A stretch of 64,000 nt of DNA from Salinisphaera sp. G21_0 (GTDB lineage: Bacteria > Pseudomonadota > Gammaproteobacteria > Pseudomonadales > Endozoicomonadaceae): the NCBI RefSeq assembly GCF_017744115.1, contig NZ_JAGHQW010000002.1, positions 124,001-188,000 on the forward strand, given 5' to 3'. The position numbers and the translations under genes are program-made. The notes below the pieces were generated by a model. That model saw only the letters and a list, made by a program, of their open reading frames with translations. It did not search any database and was not told where the DNA came from. This document shows positions 1 through 7,769 of this stretch, piece after piece (the first letter of the stretch is position 1; each line of letters opens with the position of its first letter).

Positions 1-1814
1 TCCTTCTTCAGGCAGATGCCGGTGAGATTGTATATACCTTCGGTAACTTTGTGGTAGGGGGTAACCTGGTCGTTGGTGTCGTTATCTTCCTTATCATCAC
101 CATTGTCCAATTCCTGGTCATCACCAAGGGTTCGGAACGTGTAGCAGAAGTCAGCGCCCGTTTCTCTCTGGATGGTATGCCTGGCAAGCAGATGAGTATC
201 GATGCTGACCTTCGGGCCGGGGCCATCGAAATGGAAGAAGCTCAGCGTCGTCGTGAGCTGGTGACCAAAGAAAGCCAGCTGTTTGGTTCGATGGATGGAG
301 CCATGAAGTTCGTAAAAGGTGATGCCATTGCCGGTTTGATCATCATCTTTGTCAACATTACCGCTGGTGTCGCTATCGGTACCGGTAATGGTATGAGTGG
401 CGGTGAAGCCCTACAGCTCTATGCCATCTTAACCGTAGGGGATGGACTTATCTCCCAGATACCAGCCCTGCTGATATCCATTACCGCCGGTATTATAGTC
501 ACCCGTGTATCCAACGAAGATGCCAAGGACCTTGGTAATGAGATAGGCACTCAGCTTACCGATAAACCAAAGGCCCTTATGGTTGGTGGAGCACTGTTAC
601 TCGGCTTTGCCCTGATCCCCGGCTTCCCGACACTGACTTTCATGACTCTTGCTGCAGCCATTGGTGGCGGAGGCTACTTTCTGATGAGGAAAGTGGAAAA
701 AGCCCGGACAGCTGAGGAAGATGGCGGCATTCCTGCCATGGCCGCAGCGACAGAATCACCCAGTGAGGCCAAATCCAGATTGGACCAGCAGGAAGAGTTC
801 ACCCAGACTCTGCCCTTGATTATTGATGTCCCTACCTCTGTACAGAAAAGCCTGAACACATCCTCCCTGAATGAGGAGCTGCTTAAAGTCCGGAAATCAC
901 TGTACATGGATCTCGGGGTTCCTTTTCCCGGTATACATCTGCGGTTTAATGACGCCATGGATGAGAATACCTACAGCATACTGCTGCAGGAAGTTCCCGT
1001 CGCATCGGGCTATTTCAAACCAGGCTCTCTGTTCGTGAGAGAGAGTAATGAGCACCTGGACATGCTGAAGATACCTTATGAAGTTGGCGATCCGTTTCTG
1101 CCCAGCCTCGACTCTCTCTGGGTCATTGAAGGTCAGCAGGACAAACTTGAGCGCAACAATGTCAACTTTATGGACTCCTCAAAAATCCTGACGTACCACC
1201 TGGCGCATGTCCTGAAAAAATATGCTGAAGATTTTGTGGGCATTCAGGAGACACGCTACCTGCTGGAAAAAATGGAAAGCAGTTTTGGTGAACTGATTAA
1301 GGAAGTCCAGAGGCTGTTACCCGTTAACAAGATCACCGAGATATTCCAGCGCCTGGTATCCGAAGATATTTCCATCAGGAATCTCCGCTCCATTCTGCAA
1401 TCCCTGGTTGTCTGGGGACACAAGGAGAAAGAGGTTGTTCAGTTAACCGAGTATGTTCGCTCTTCATTAAAGCGCTACATCAGCTACAAGTACTCTAACG
1501 GCAAAAATATGCTGCCAGTATACCTGCTTGACCAGGATGTCGAAGATACCATCCGCTCCGGTATCCGCCAGACTTCAGCAGGCAGCTACCTGGCACTTGA
1601 CCCATCGACCTCTGCCCAGTTTGTGGAAAACGTTAAGCATTCTGTTGGCAAAATAGGTCATCTTGAACATAAGCCCGTCCTGATCACTTCAATGGATATA
1701 CGCCGCTATGTGCGAAAACTTCTGGAGCTGGAAGTGTATGACCTGGCAGTGCTTTCACACCAGGAGTTAACGGAAGAGATCACCGTCCAACCACTGGGCC
1801 GTATCTCCCTGTAA
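1..1814 (+). CDS. sctV: T3SS export gate protein SctV (5' partial)
   Basis: SctV (YscV/LcrD/InvA, FHIPEP family) forms the nonameric export gate in the inner-membrane ring of the injectisome, where it receives substrates and chaperones. The reading frame is open from base 3, so the start lies outside the window. About 603 residues are visible against roughly 700 in the family, so the first transmembrane helices are missing. The visible part has the family signature region [12 protein letters not shown], then the conserved cytoplasmic loop ([20 protein letters not shown]), three more hydrophobic helices, a charged linker and the large C-terminal cytoplasmic domain. It ends in a normal [14 protein letters not shown] tail. 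The next T3SS genes on the right are about 15 kb away and on the other strand. The family call is certain; which T3SS subfamily it belongs to was not determined. Confidence 0.95.
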   Translation, partial: LLQADAGEIVYTFGNFVVGGNLVVGVVIFLIITIVQFLVITKGSERVAEVSARFSLDGMPGKQMSIDADLRAGAIEMEEAQRRRELVTKESQLFGSMDGAMKFVKGDAIAGLIIIFVNITAGVAIGTGNGMSGGEALQLYAILTVGDGLISQIPALLISITAGIIVTRVSNEDAKDLGNEIGTQLTDKPKALMVGGALLLGFALIPGFPTLTFMTLAAAIGGGGYFLMRKVEKARTAEEDGGIPAMAAATESPSEAKSRLDQQEEFTQTLPLIIDVPTSVQKSLNTSSLNEELLKVRKSLYMDLGVPFPGIHLRFNDAMDENTYSILLQEVPVASGYFKPGSLFVRESNEHLDMLKIPYEVGDPFLPSLDSLWVIEGQQDKLERNNVNFMDSSKILTYHLAHVLKKYAEDFVGIQETRYLLEKMESSFGELIKEVQRLLPVNKITEIFQRLVSEDISIRNLRSILQSLVVWGHKEKEVVQLTEYVRSSLKRYISYKYSNGKNMLPVYLLDQDVEDTIRSGIRQTSAGSYLALDPSTSAQFVENVKHSVGKIGHLEHKPVLITSMDIRRYVRKLLELEVYDLAVLSHQELTEEITVQPLGRISL

Positions 1815-2130
1815 GCAAGGTCATACCCGTACCGGATGTAATTCTCAATCTGCTGGCACTTCGTATCAGCCAGTAAATGAGGGATGGTCTGGCAATCGCA
1901 CCTTTAATCAATATCCCCATAAAAATGAATCAGCTGCTTATCACCACCGCAAAAGTTAATTAGCCGATATTTACTTTGAATTGCATTGATTAAATCATTG
2001 CTTCGAGGTAGAAAACAGGCGTTATGGACGGATGATGAGTGGAGTGTTCAGTAAGAATTGGCAGGTATGCTTTCTGCAAAAAATCTCCAAGACTAATCAA
2101 ACCAGCTCTTATTATTTTCTCTCTTACTTT
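1815..2130. other. intergenic, no gene seen
   Basis: This is the spacer between the sctV stop and the inverted repeat that ends the acetyltransferase transcript. No reading frame with a credible start or family match is visible. It becomes AT-rich to the right. Confidence 0.6.
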
Positions 2131-2179
2131 CGTACAAAAAAACTTCTACCCCATAAAGGGATAGAAGTTATGTTGTACG
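2131..2179 (-). terminator. long inverted repeat, probable terminator of the acetyltransferase gene
   Basis: CGTACAA and AACTTCTACCC on the left pair with GGG-A-TAGAAGTT and TTGTACG on the right, around a short ATAAA loop. Read on the minus strand, the inner stem is followed by a run of T, as in an intrinsic terminator. It lies about 30 bases beyond the stop of the minus-strand acetyltransferase gene. The outer CGTACAA/TTGTACG pairing is longer than a simple terminator needs. Confidence 0.65.
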
Positions 2180-2207
2180 AAAATATGAGAAGTAGGGAAG
2201 AGAACAA

Positions 2208-2723
2208 TTAACGAACTAATGCAAAAACCAGCTGGTCAATAAACTGCTCTTCTTTATAGACATGCTTTTTCATCACACCTTCAAGCTCAAAGCCACACTT
2301 CTCCAACACACGGCGAGAACCATCATTCCCGGCCTGCACATCAGCAAAAATACGGACCAGCCCCATCTCATCAAATGCATACTGGCACACATAAGAGAGT
2401 GCTTCGGTCATAATACCTTTACCCCAGTGATCCTCTGACACCCAAAAGCCAATCTCTGCGCCAAAACGATGAACATCCAGCTGAACGACAAACCCGATCT
2501 CACCAATAGCCTCACCTCCACAGTCAATAGCAAAGCGGGTTCTGGTCTCATGTTCCTTGACATGCTGAACCCAGGCTCTCGCATGCTCTATGGTATAAGG
2601 GTGTGGAAAAGTATCCCGAAGGTTTCTGGCTATCTTAGCGTTATTACCATGTTTGGCCAGAGAGATCGCATCACCATAAAGGAACCTTCTGAGGCAGTAA
2701 CCATTACCCAAGTCTATATGCAT
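2208..2723 (-). CDS. GNAT-family N-acetyltransferase (RimJ/RimL type)
   Basis: A 171-residue cytoplasmic acetyl-CoA-dependent N-acetyltransferase. The GNAT core is visible: the GEIGFVVQLDVHRFGAEIGF beta strands, the acetyl-CoA-binding turn in SEDHWGKGIMTEAL (the Q/RxxGxG/A equivalent), and the RimJ/RimL-type ending NDGSRRVLEKCGFELEGVMKKHVY. The start is placed at MHIDLGNG because AGGATAATGAT precedes that ATG; an upstream in-frame extension to 2834 is possible but has no matching family sequence. The substrate cannot be told from sequence: RimJ/RimL relatives modify ribosomal protein N termini or small molecules. It stands alone between sctV and an AT-rich region. Confidence 0.85.
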   Translation of the reverse strand: MHIDLGNGYCLRRFLYGDAISLAKHGNNAKIARNLRDTFPHPYTIEHARAWVQHVKEHETRTRFAIDCGGEAIGEIGFVVQLDVHRFGAEIGFWVSEDHWGKGIMTEALSYVCQYAFDEMGLVRIFADVQAGNDGSRRVLEKCGFELEGVMKKHVYKEEQFIDQLVFALVR

Positions 2724-3572
2724 ATCATTATCCTGATAGTCAGCTATCAGGTAAAACATCGGCAAAAGTACCATGGGCTTTATTGATATACTTATAACCC
2801 ATTGACAGGACTTAATGTGCCGAGGATTATCCAACCAAGCTGAAGTTTAAGTTTATCTAATCCATTTAGCAGGCTTGATTTTGTAAAGGGGACATCAAGA
2901 TGAAAGCCCCAAACATATTTGCAGTTGAATTATAATATCAAATATAACTTTTCCTTCAAAACCCGGAGGATTTTATTATTCTTATTTCTTATTAAAGACA
3001 TTCATATGATTTCATAACAAGAAAAATCCAAACCATCTTTAAAACTCAAGAGCTCTTACTAACCCAGCACAAACTAATCTAAAACAGTGATGGAAACAGG
3101 GGAATTAATAGCCCTGTAATCCTGAATTTTTAGAGGATATCACTCAGCAAGAAATAGAGAATATACTGCTTTTTCAAGCAACCTATCTATTAAAGAGTAA
3201 ATTCATTGCTTATTAAATTGTATCAGGCATACAATTGTAACTGTGTTTTTTAAATGCTTAACCTGCTAATTATCAAGAAATTAAAACAATCGTATGAATA
3301 TCTTTCTGCCAAAAGAGATTCAGTCTCATTCATAGATTTACTGTTTGCTTTTTATCACACGTAGGTGCAAGACATATTACCTGAACAATAGTACCAACTT
3401 GTCCTAATCAACAGAACGTCAACAATTATTGCCAGCAAATTCAAGGTTAGCATCATCAACAAACCTGTTAGTGACTTACATGTAAGCAAATGATTAACTG
3501 CGGTCAGTTTTCGGAAACTTAAACCCTGGAAAGCTGTCCAAAGCAATAAATTTTAAACAAGGAAATATTAAA
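2724..3572. other. AT-rich intergenic region upstream of the serpin gene
   Basis: About 850 bases without a credible gene. The one 63-codon minus-strand frame at 3355-3546 has no family resemblance and is rejected. The base composition is clearly more AT-rich than the housekeeping genes to the right, as in horizontally acquired segments. It contains one perfect inverted repeat (listed separately) and must carry the serpin promoter. Confidence 0.6.
3216..3236. promoter_or_regulatory. perfect 8-bp inverted repeat, possible operator
   Basis: AATTGTAT and ATACAATT form a perfect dyad around the five-base spacer CAGGC. There is no T-tract on either side, so a regulator-binding site is a better guess than a terminator. 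It lies about 340 bases upstream of the serpin start. The function is inference only. Confidence 0.3.
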
Positions 3573-5276
3573 ATGATCAATTCAGCCGGTGCTTCCCCCG
3601 TTAATCCTTATCGAGTCCCGGAAGTTAACATCAACGAGACTCAACCTGACCATCTCGTTGATTGTGCTAAAACTATTGTTCAGAACCGCATTCGGCAATT
3701 ATCCTTTGCACTAATAAATCCTGCTGGCAAACGCAGCACTGCGTTATCCACCGCAAGCCTGGCTTCAGCACTAGGCATGTTGTTAGCCGCCATTGATGAT
3801 GCTGGCGTGAAGGAAAAAATTCTGGGCATGACAAACCAATCCCTTCGATTAACAACCGCACTGGAAAAAGAAATCCACAAACAACTGGGTCAATTCTGCC
3901 TGAATTACACTGTCGAAAAGAACTCACAGAGTTTTATTGTAAACTATTTTGCTTCAGAGGATCACTGTCAGGATAGTAACCTGATTGACCTTTTGTACAA
4001 ATGCTACAACACAATAAAACTGGAAACCACGGCACATGACAAAGTAGCCGATGTGACTAATACATTCATCAAGTCTATAACCAACGGTCGCATATCCAGC
4101 TTGTTCACCCCTGAGGAACGGGATGATGTCAACCTCTCTATGGGTAATATTGTTTGTTTAAACGTGATTTGGGCTGATGCTTTTAATAAATTTAAAACTG
4201 CACACTCCGGCTTTCAGTGTGCAGATGGCAAGATAGCCGAAGTCGAAATGATGGAATCTGAACCCATGAATTTAAAATGCGCCTTTACAAAGGACTATGC
4301 GGCGATCGCAAAACCATTTAAACACGACACTGAAAAGCTATATTTTGTTGCAATATCACCTATTAAAAGTTCATCAGATGGCATTAGTTATCTTGATACT
4401 GAAACACTTCATCAACTGATTGACCAATCACTGGAAGCGAAAGAGCAAAAAATCACCTTAAAACTGCCTAAAATGAAAATAGATAGTACTGACACATCAT
4501 TACTTAACGAAATTGGCAAGCTCAGTGATATTAAAATAACGGCTGACATGTTATCGAAACTAGGTAAAACCAGGCACGATCATCTGGACATGCGTCAGAA
4601 AATTCATGCCATCATTGATGAAGAGGGTGCCGAGGTTGTTTCAACCACAGCCGTTAACAGGAAATACCGGGGGTTTAATTCCAAGTCACCGGAACCATTC
4701 AATTTTGACTGCCCCGGCTATATTGCGATTATTGTTAAGGACGATAATGGTAAACATCTGTTGCTTGAATCGATAATCAAGGATGCAAGCTATCTTGTCC
4801 CTGCAGAAAGTAAAGAAGTTCAGCCTCCCACCCTGAGTGCCAGATCTGTGCAAACTCATCAGGGGAGCACTGTGGATAATGATTCACTTTTCAGACCTGC
4901 AAAAAATGACAATGGAGCTAAATCTTTAAAAAATCCTGAAACGTTACTTCAAGACAATGCGAAACATCACTATCAGAACCTTTTAATATATTCATTAATA
5001 CAAATAATACTGAACAGCGATAAAAAATTGAACATTTCTGGAGCCTTTTACGACGAAAACAATCAAAAGCTGTTCATTAAGATCCAAGATTTTACTCAAG
5101 CTCAAATACTCAACGAGAAAATAATTGAGTTCACCAAAGCAAGTAATTCCGCTGGTTCTGTCAGTGCTGTAGATTTTAATGCTTTTGGAGCAAATAATTT
5201 TGGAATCTGCACAGTGGTAAATGAGCCGCTCACTACCCTACTCTTAAAGAAATTGTCTAATCATAAACTCCCATAG
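3573..5276 (+). CDS. serpin-family protease inhibitor with C-terminal extension
   Basis: Serpins trap serine or cysteine proteases by inserting a cleaved reactive-centre loop into a beta sheet. Residues about 30-405 of 567 fit the fold: LASALGMLLAA in the helix B region, the NVIWADAFNKF strand, LKLPKMKID before the loop, the hinge IIDEEGAEVVSTTAV (about 345-361), and the signature strand FNFDCPGYIAIIV (376-388) followed by LLLESI. Counting from hinge Gly352 as P15 puts P1 at Arg366, which would suit a trypsin-like target. Residues about 406-567 are an extra domain absent from ordinary serpins and not recognised. There is no signal peptide; the N terminus is polar and rich in Ser, Pro and Asn, as in T3SS substrates. 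An AAGGAA ribosome site precedes the ATG. The gene is AT-rich compared with its neighbours. The serpin call is firm; a role as a secreted effector is inference. Confidence 0.85.
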   Translation: MINSAGASPVNPYRVPEVNINETQPDHLVDCAKTIVQNRIRQLSFALINPAGKRSTALSTASLASALGMLLAAIDDAGVKEKILGMTNQSLRLTTALEKEIHKQLGQFCLNYTVEKNSQSFIVNYFASEDHCQDSNLIDLLYKCYNTIKLETTAHDKVADVTNTFIKSITNGRISSLFTPEERDDVNLSMGNIVCLNVIWADAFNKFKTAHSGFQCADGKIAEVEMMESEPMNLKCAFTKDYAAIAKPFKHDTEKLYFVAISPIKSSSDGISYLDTETLHQLIDQSLEAKEQKITLKLPKMKIDSTDTSLLNEIGKLSDIKITADMLSKLGKTRHDHLDMRQKIHAIIDEEGAEVVSTTAVNRKYRGFNSKSPEPFNFDCPGYIAIIVKDDNGKHLLLESIIKDASYLVPAESKEVQPPTLSARSVQTHQGSTVDNDSLFRPAKNDNGAKSLKNPETLLQDNAKHHYQNLLIYSLIQIILNSDKKLNISGAFYDENNQKLFIKIQDFTQAQILNEKIIEFTKASNSAGSVSAVDFNAFGANNFGICTVVNEPLTTLLLKKLSNHKLP

Positions 5277-5393
5277 CATTAAGAGCATTAAAATGATCAA
5301 TCACATCCTCATCGATGCGAATGGTCATCTGCTTTTTCAGCTGCTTGGCGTAAGGTTTTTTTCACCCTGACTAAAACCATACTCTTCTCTCAT
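5258..5393 (-). pseudogene. relic of a BrnA-like ribbon-helix-helix antitoxin gene
   Basis: Read from the ATG at 5393, the minus strand gives MREEYGFSQGEKN. A single-base frame change in the A-run follows, and the next frame continues PYAKQLKKQMTIRIDEDVIDHF and then stops at 5258. The joined product is about 45 residues and matches the start and first half of BrnA-type antitoxins, which usually run on with a GIPYQxLINxYLRD-like helix. It is therefore both frameshifted and cut short. Its last 19 bases overlap the 3' end of the serpin gene. No toxin gene is visible next to it. The family assignment is from recalled consensus. Confidence 0.55.
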
Positions 5394-5744
5394 GGCGTCA
5401 ATCTCGCTGTGCTTATGGTCTGGGCCTGGAAGAAAGCAAAGCAGGTAGATGGGGTGCGTGGTCAGGAGCTGGCTATGAAACCACTTACTCGAGGCAAAGA
5501 ACTGGCAAGCGATGCAGTCAACTCGGTATCACAGTGTATTCAGGGAGCCAGAGAACGAATGAACGGGCAGACTCCTCCTTAGCGGGAGCCAACTCATGAA
5601 ATAAGCCAAGTATAGGCTGACAGAGTAACATGGACAAATGTTTTAATCAGCTATCACAACCAGAACAATCCTGCTAATCACTTATCTGTGGCGTAGTTGA
5701 TTATTTTGCCGCCGTTTACCAACTAACGGCACTGATTCACCGAC
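5394..5744. other. intergenic, possible decayed coding sequence
   Basis: To the right of the antitoxin relic, a plus-strand frame of about 75 codons ends at the TAG at 5580. It reads in part GVNLAVLMVWAWKKAKQVDG and later ELASDAVNSVSQCIQGARER. It has no convincing start and no family that I recognise. It may be the tail of a destroyed gene. The rest, up to the yhcC stop, shows nothing. Confidence 0.35.
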
Positions 5745-6650
5745 TTAATTGCCTATCTGACACGGCGCTTCTAACTTTTTATACAGCATGGCAAGTACGT
5801 CCCACTTATACATTGCCCATTCTGGTGAAAGCAGGTATTGCCTTTCCCCGGAACCGGTCAGTCGATGGAACAGTAACCCCTCTGGAGCCCGAAGGATCAT
5901 CTTTGTCAGCACATCCGTATAGGATTCCATGGATAATTCCCGGACCTGCTCTTTACGCCATTGTCGGGCCAGTTGAGTGCCTTTAACGATGTGAAGTGGG
6001 TGAATCTTGATGGCATCAACACCTAAAGCAATAACCCGGTCAAAACTTACCAGACTGTCTTCAGGTTCTTCCCCCGGAAGGCCAACTATCAGATGAGTAC
6101 ACAACTTCAGACCATAGCGTTTGGCCCGGATCACTGCATCTTCATAATCGCTAAAGTTATGGCCACGGTTAATGGCTTCAAGCGTAGGATCAAAGCTGGA
6201 TTGAAGGCCCAGTTCCAGCCAGACCTCATACCCCTGCGCCTGATAATCTGACAACAGTTGTAAAACCGGATCCGGTACACAGTCAGGCCGGGTTCCCACG
6301 GCAAGTCCTATCACACCGGGCTGAGCCAGAGCCTCATCATAATAGCGCCTGAGATCTTCCGGAGCACCGTAGGTGTTACTGTAGGACTGAAAATAAGCGA
6401 TAAACTTTCTGGCACCCGTTCGGTCACTCACCTTTTCCTGAGCCTGTCGGATCTGCTCAGAAATTTCTCCCGCTTTAGTGCTGCCAGGGCTGAAGGACGC
6501 GTTATTACAAAACGTACAACCACCAATACCTTTAGTACCATCACGGTTTGGGCAGGTAAACGAAGCATTCACCGAAACTTTGTGTACTTTTTCTCCGTAC
6601 TTCTGCCGAAGGTAACGGCCAAAAGTATTCACGAAGCGGGTCATGTCCAT
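5745..6650 (-). CDS. yhcC: radical SAM protein, YhcC family (TIGR01212)
   Basis: A 301-residue cytoplasmic radical S-adenosylmethionine enzyme of the widespread YhcC family, whose substrate I do not know. The iron-sulphur cluster motif of this family is present near residue 30: Cys in FTCPNRDGT, then GGCTFCNN, giving the CX11CX2C spacing that replaces the usual CX3CX2C. The YxxTYGAPEDL segment, GLAVGTRPDCVPD and the HLIVGLPGEEPEDSL strand are also typical. Length is as expected for the family (about 300-310). Either of two close ATGs could be the start (MDM or MTR). It is transcribed alone. Confidence 0.9.
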   Translation of the reverse strand: MDMTRFVNTFGRYLRQKYGEKVHKVSVNASFTCPNRDGTKGIGGCTFCNNASFSPGSTKAGEISEQIRQAQEKVSDRTGARKFIAYFQSYSNTYGAPEDLRRYYDEALAQPGVIGLAVGTRPDCVPDPVLQLLSDYQAQGYEVWLELGLQSSFDPTLEAINRGHNFSDYEDAVIRAKRYGLKLCTHLIVGLPGEEPEDSLVSFDRVIALGVDAIKIHPLHIVKGTQLARQWRKEQVRELSMESYTDVLTKMILRAPEGLLFHRLTGSGERQYLLSPEWAMYKWDVLAMLYKKLEAPCQIGN

Positions 6651-6743
6651 AGCGAGTTATTTCGTTATCAAAAACGCTACAAAATACCGACAGCCCCCTG
6701 TTTAGCCTATAGGGAGTTTAACGCATGACTTAATGGCCAATGC

Positions 6744-7049
6744 TTAGCCTGAATTTTTTTTCATTTTTTCCAAAGCTTCCTGAACGACGGCACGAGCCTC
6801 ATTTTGACAGGCATCCATTGCATCAGGGTCATCGGGAGCTACACGCCATTCAATTATTCTTTTTGCCAGTTTCCTTGCCATCACACCGACAAGATCATCC
6901 AGATAAGCCTCATCGAACATAGCTAATGGCATAAATCTTAAATGAACTAACAACTGCTCAGGTTTATCAGGTTCTTTCATATGTATGGCAAAATCGCCGG
7001 CGTCAGACGTGCTTTGACTGATCGTTAACGTAAAATGCTCACCGCTCAT
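6744..7049 (-). CDS. hypothetical protein, 101 residues
   Basis: A small soluble, mildly acidic protein without signal peptide or membrane segment. The first 45 residues look like beta strands (FTLTISQS, FAIHMKEPD, LLVHLRFMP) and the rest like helices (DDLVGVMARKLAKRIIEWRV, ACQNEARAVVQEALEKM). I do not recognise the family. The frame is intact and starts with an ATG. It is read in the same direction as yhcC, 93 bases upstream of it. Confidence 0.6.
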   Translation of the reverse strand: MSGEHFTLTISQSTSDAGDFAIHMKEPDKPEQLLVHLRFMPLAMFDEAYLDDLVGVMARKLAKRIIEWRVAPDDPDAMDACQNEARAVVQEALEKMKKNSG

Positions 7050-7310
7050 AGTATTCTCCCGGCTGTACTAGTTTCAGTTGTCGGCGGTGATACAGGTGGC
7101 TTTACGATCTTCAGACCAGCTGTCAGCTCATTAAGTCAGGAGGCATTATCAAACAAAAAAACCGGGCCTTTCGTCTTTTTATAATCTCTATTCATAATCT
7201 AAACTGAACTTTATAAGGACTAAAGCATTAGCGGACAATGCCGCCAGATATGGCGATATTCTCATCAATTATCAGCAGCCAGCTTGCACTGGGCAACGGA
7301 GAGCCAGACC

Positions 7311-7595
7311 ATGTCACTTATTACCAATAAGGATATCGAAAACCTACCCTCTGATAACTCGGGCCAGGTAGGTAATGTCAAACCGGTAGATCGTATTGAT
7401 CCGATGCAATCACAGGAGTTTTCAAACCTGGTAAAAAACAAGGAGGACAATAAGCTTGCTGAAACAGCTGTGGAAGATGGTGAGATTACGCCGGAAGAAC
7501 TTCAGCGACAGATTCGTGAAAATCTGTTTAAAAACGGCTTCAACAAAGCCCTTGATAAAGCCAGGGAAATAGCCAAAGAACTCAGACAGGGATAA
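7311..7595 (+). CDS. small acidic protein, unassigned, possibly T3SS-linked
   Basis: A 94-residue soluble protein. The ATG at 7311 is chosen over an upstream TTG because GGAGAG lies just before it. The N half is polar and disordered-looking. The segment NVKPVDRIDPMQSQEFSNLV resembles the start of SctI inner-rod proteins, and the SctI of this window also has NVKPID, but the C half (a charged helix, NKALDKAREIAKELRQG) does not fit SctI. The function is unknown; a T3SS link rests on this short resemblance only. Confidence 0.55.
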   Translation: MSLITNKDIENLPSDNSGQVGNVKPVDRIDPMQSQEFSNLVKNKEDNKLAETAVEDGEITPEELQRQIRENLFKNGFNKALDKAREIAKELRQG

Positions 7596-7769
7596 CACTC
7601 TGCCCCTTTGTCTTTTTTGGGCCAAAGGTAGTTAAAACGCTCCATTAATAGCTACTTAATATAATTAAAAGCTCTCAATATAATTATAGTTAGTGAAGCG
7701 ATATGGGTGGTCTCTGCGGGTAATCCACACCCGGCAGATGGCGTTGTGCAGTACAGGGATGTGGCCAGC

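Noticed and set aside
3355-3546. 63-codon minus-strand frame upstream of the serpin
   Set aside because: No ribosome site, no family likeness, and composition like the surrounding AT-rich spacer.
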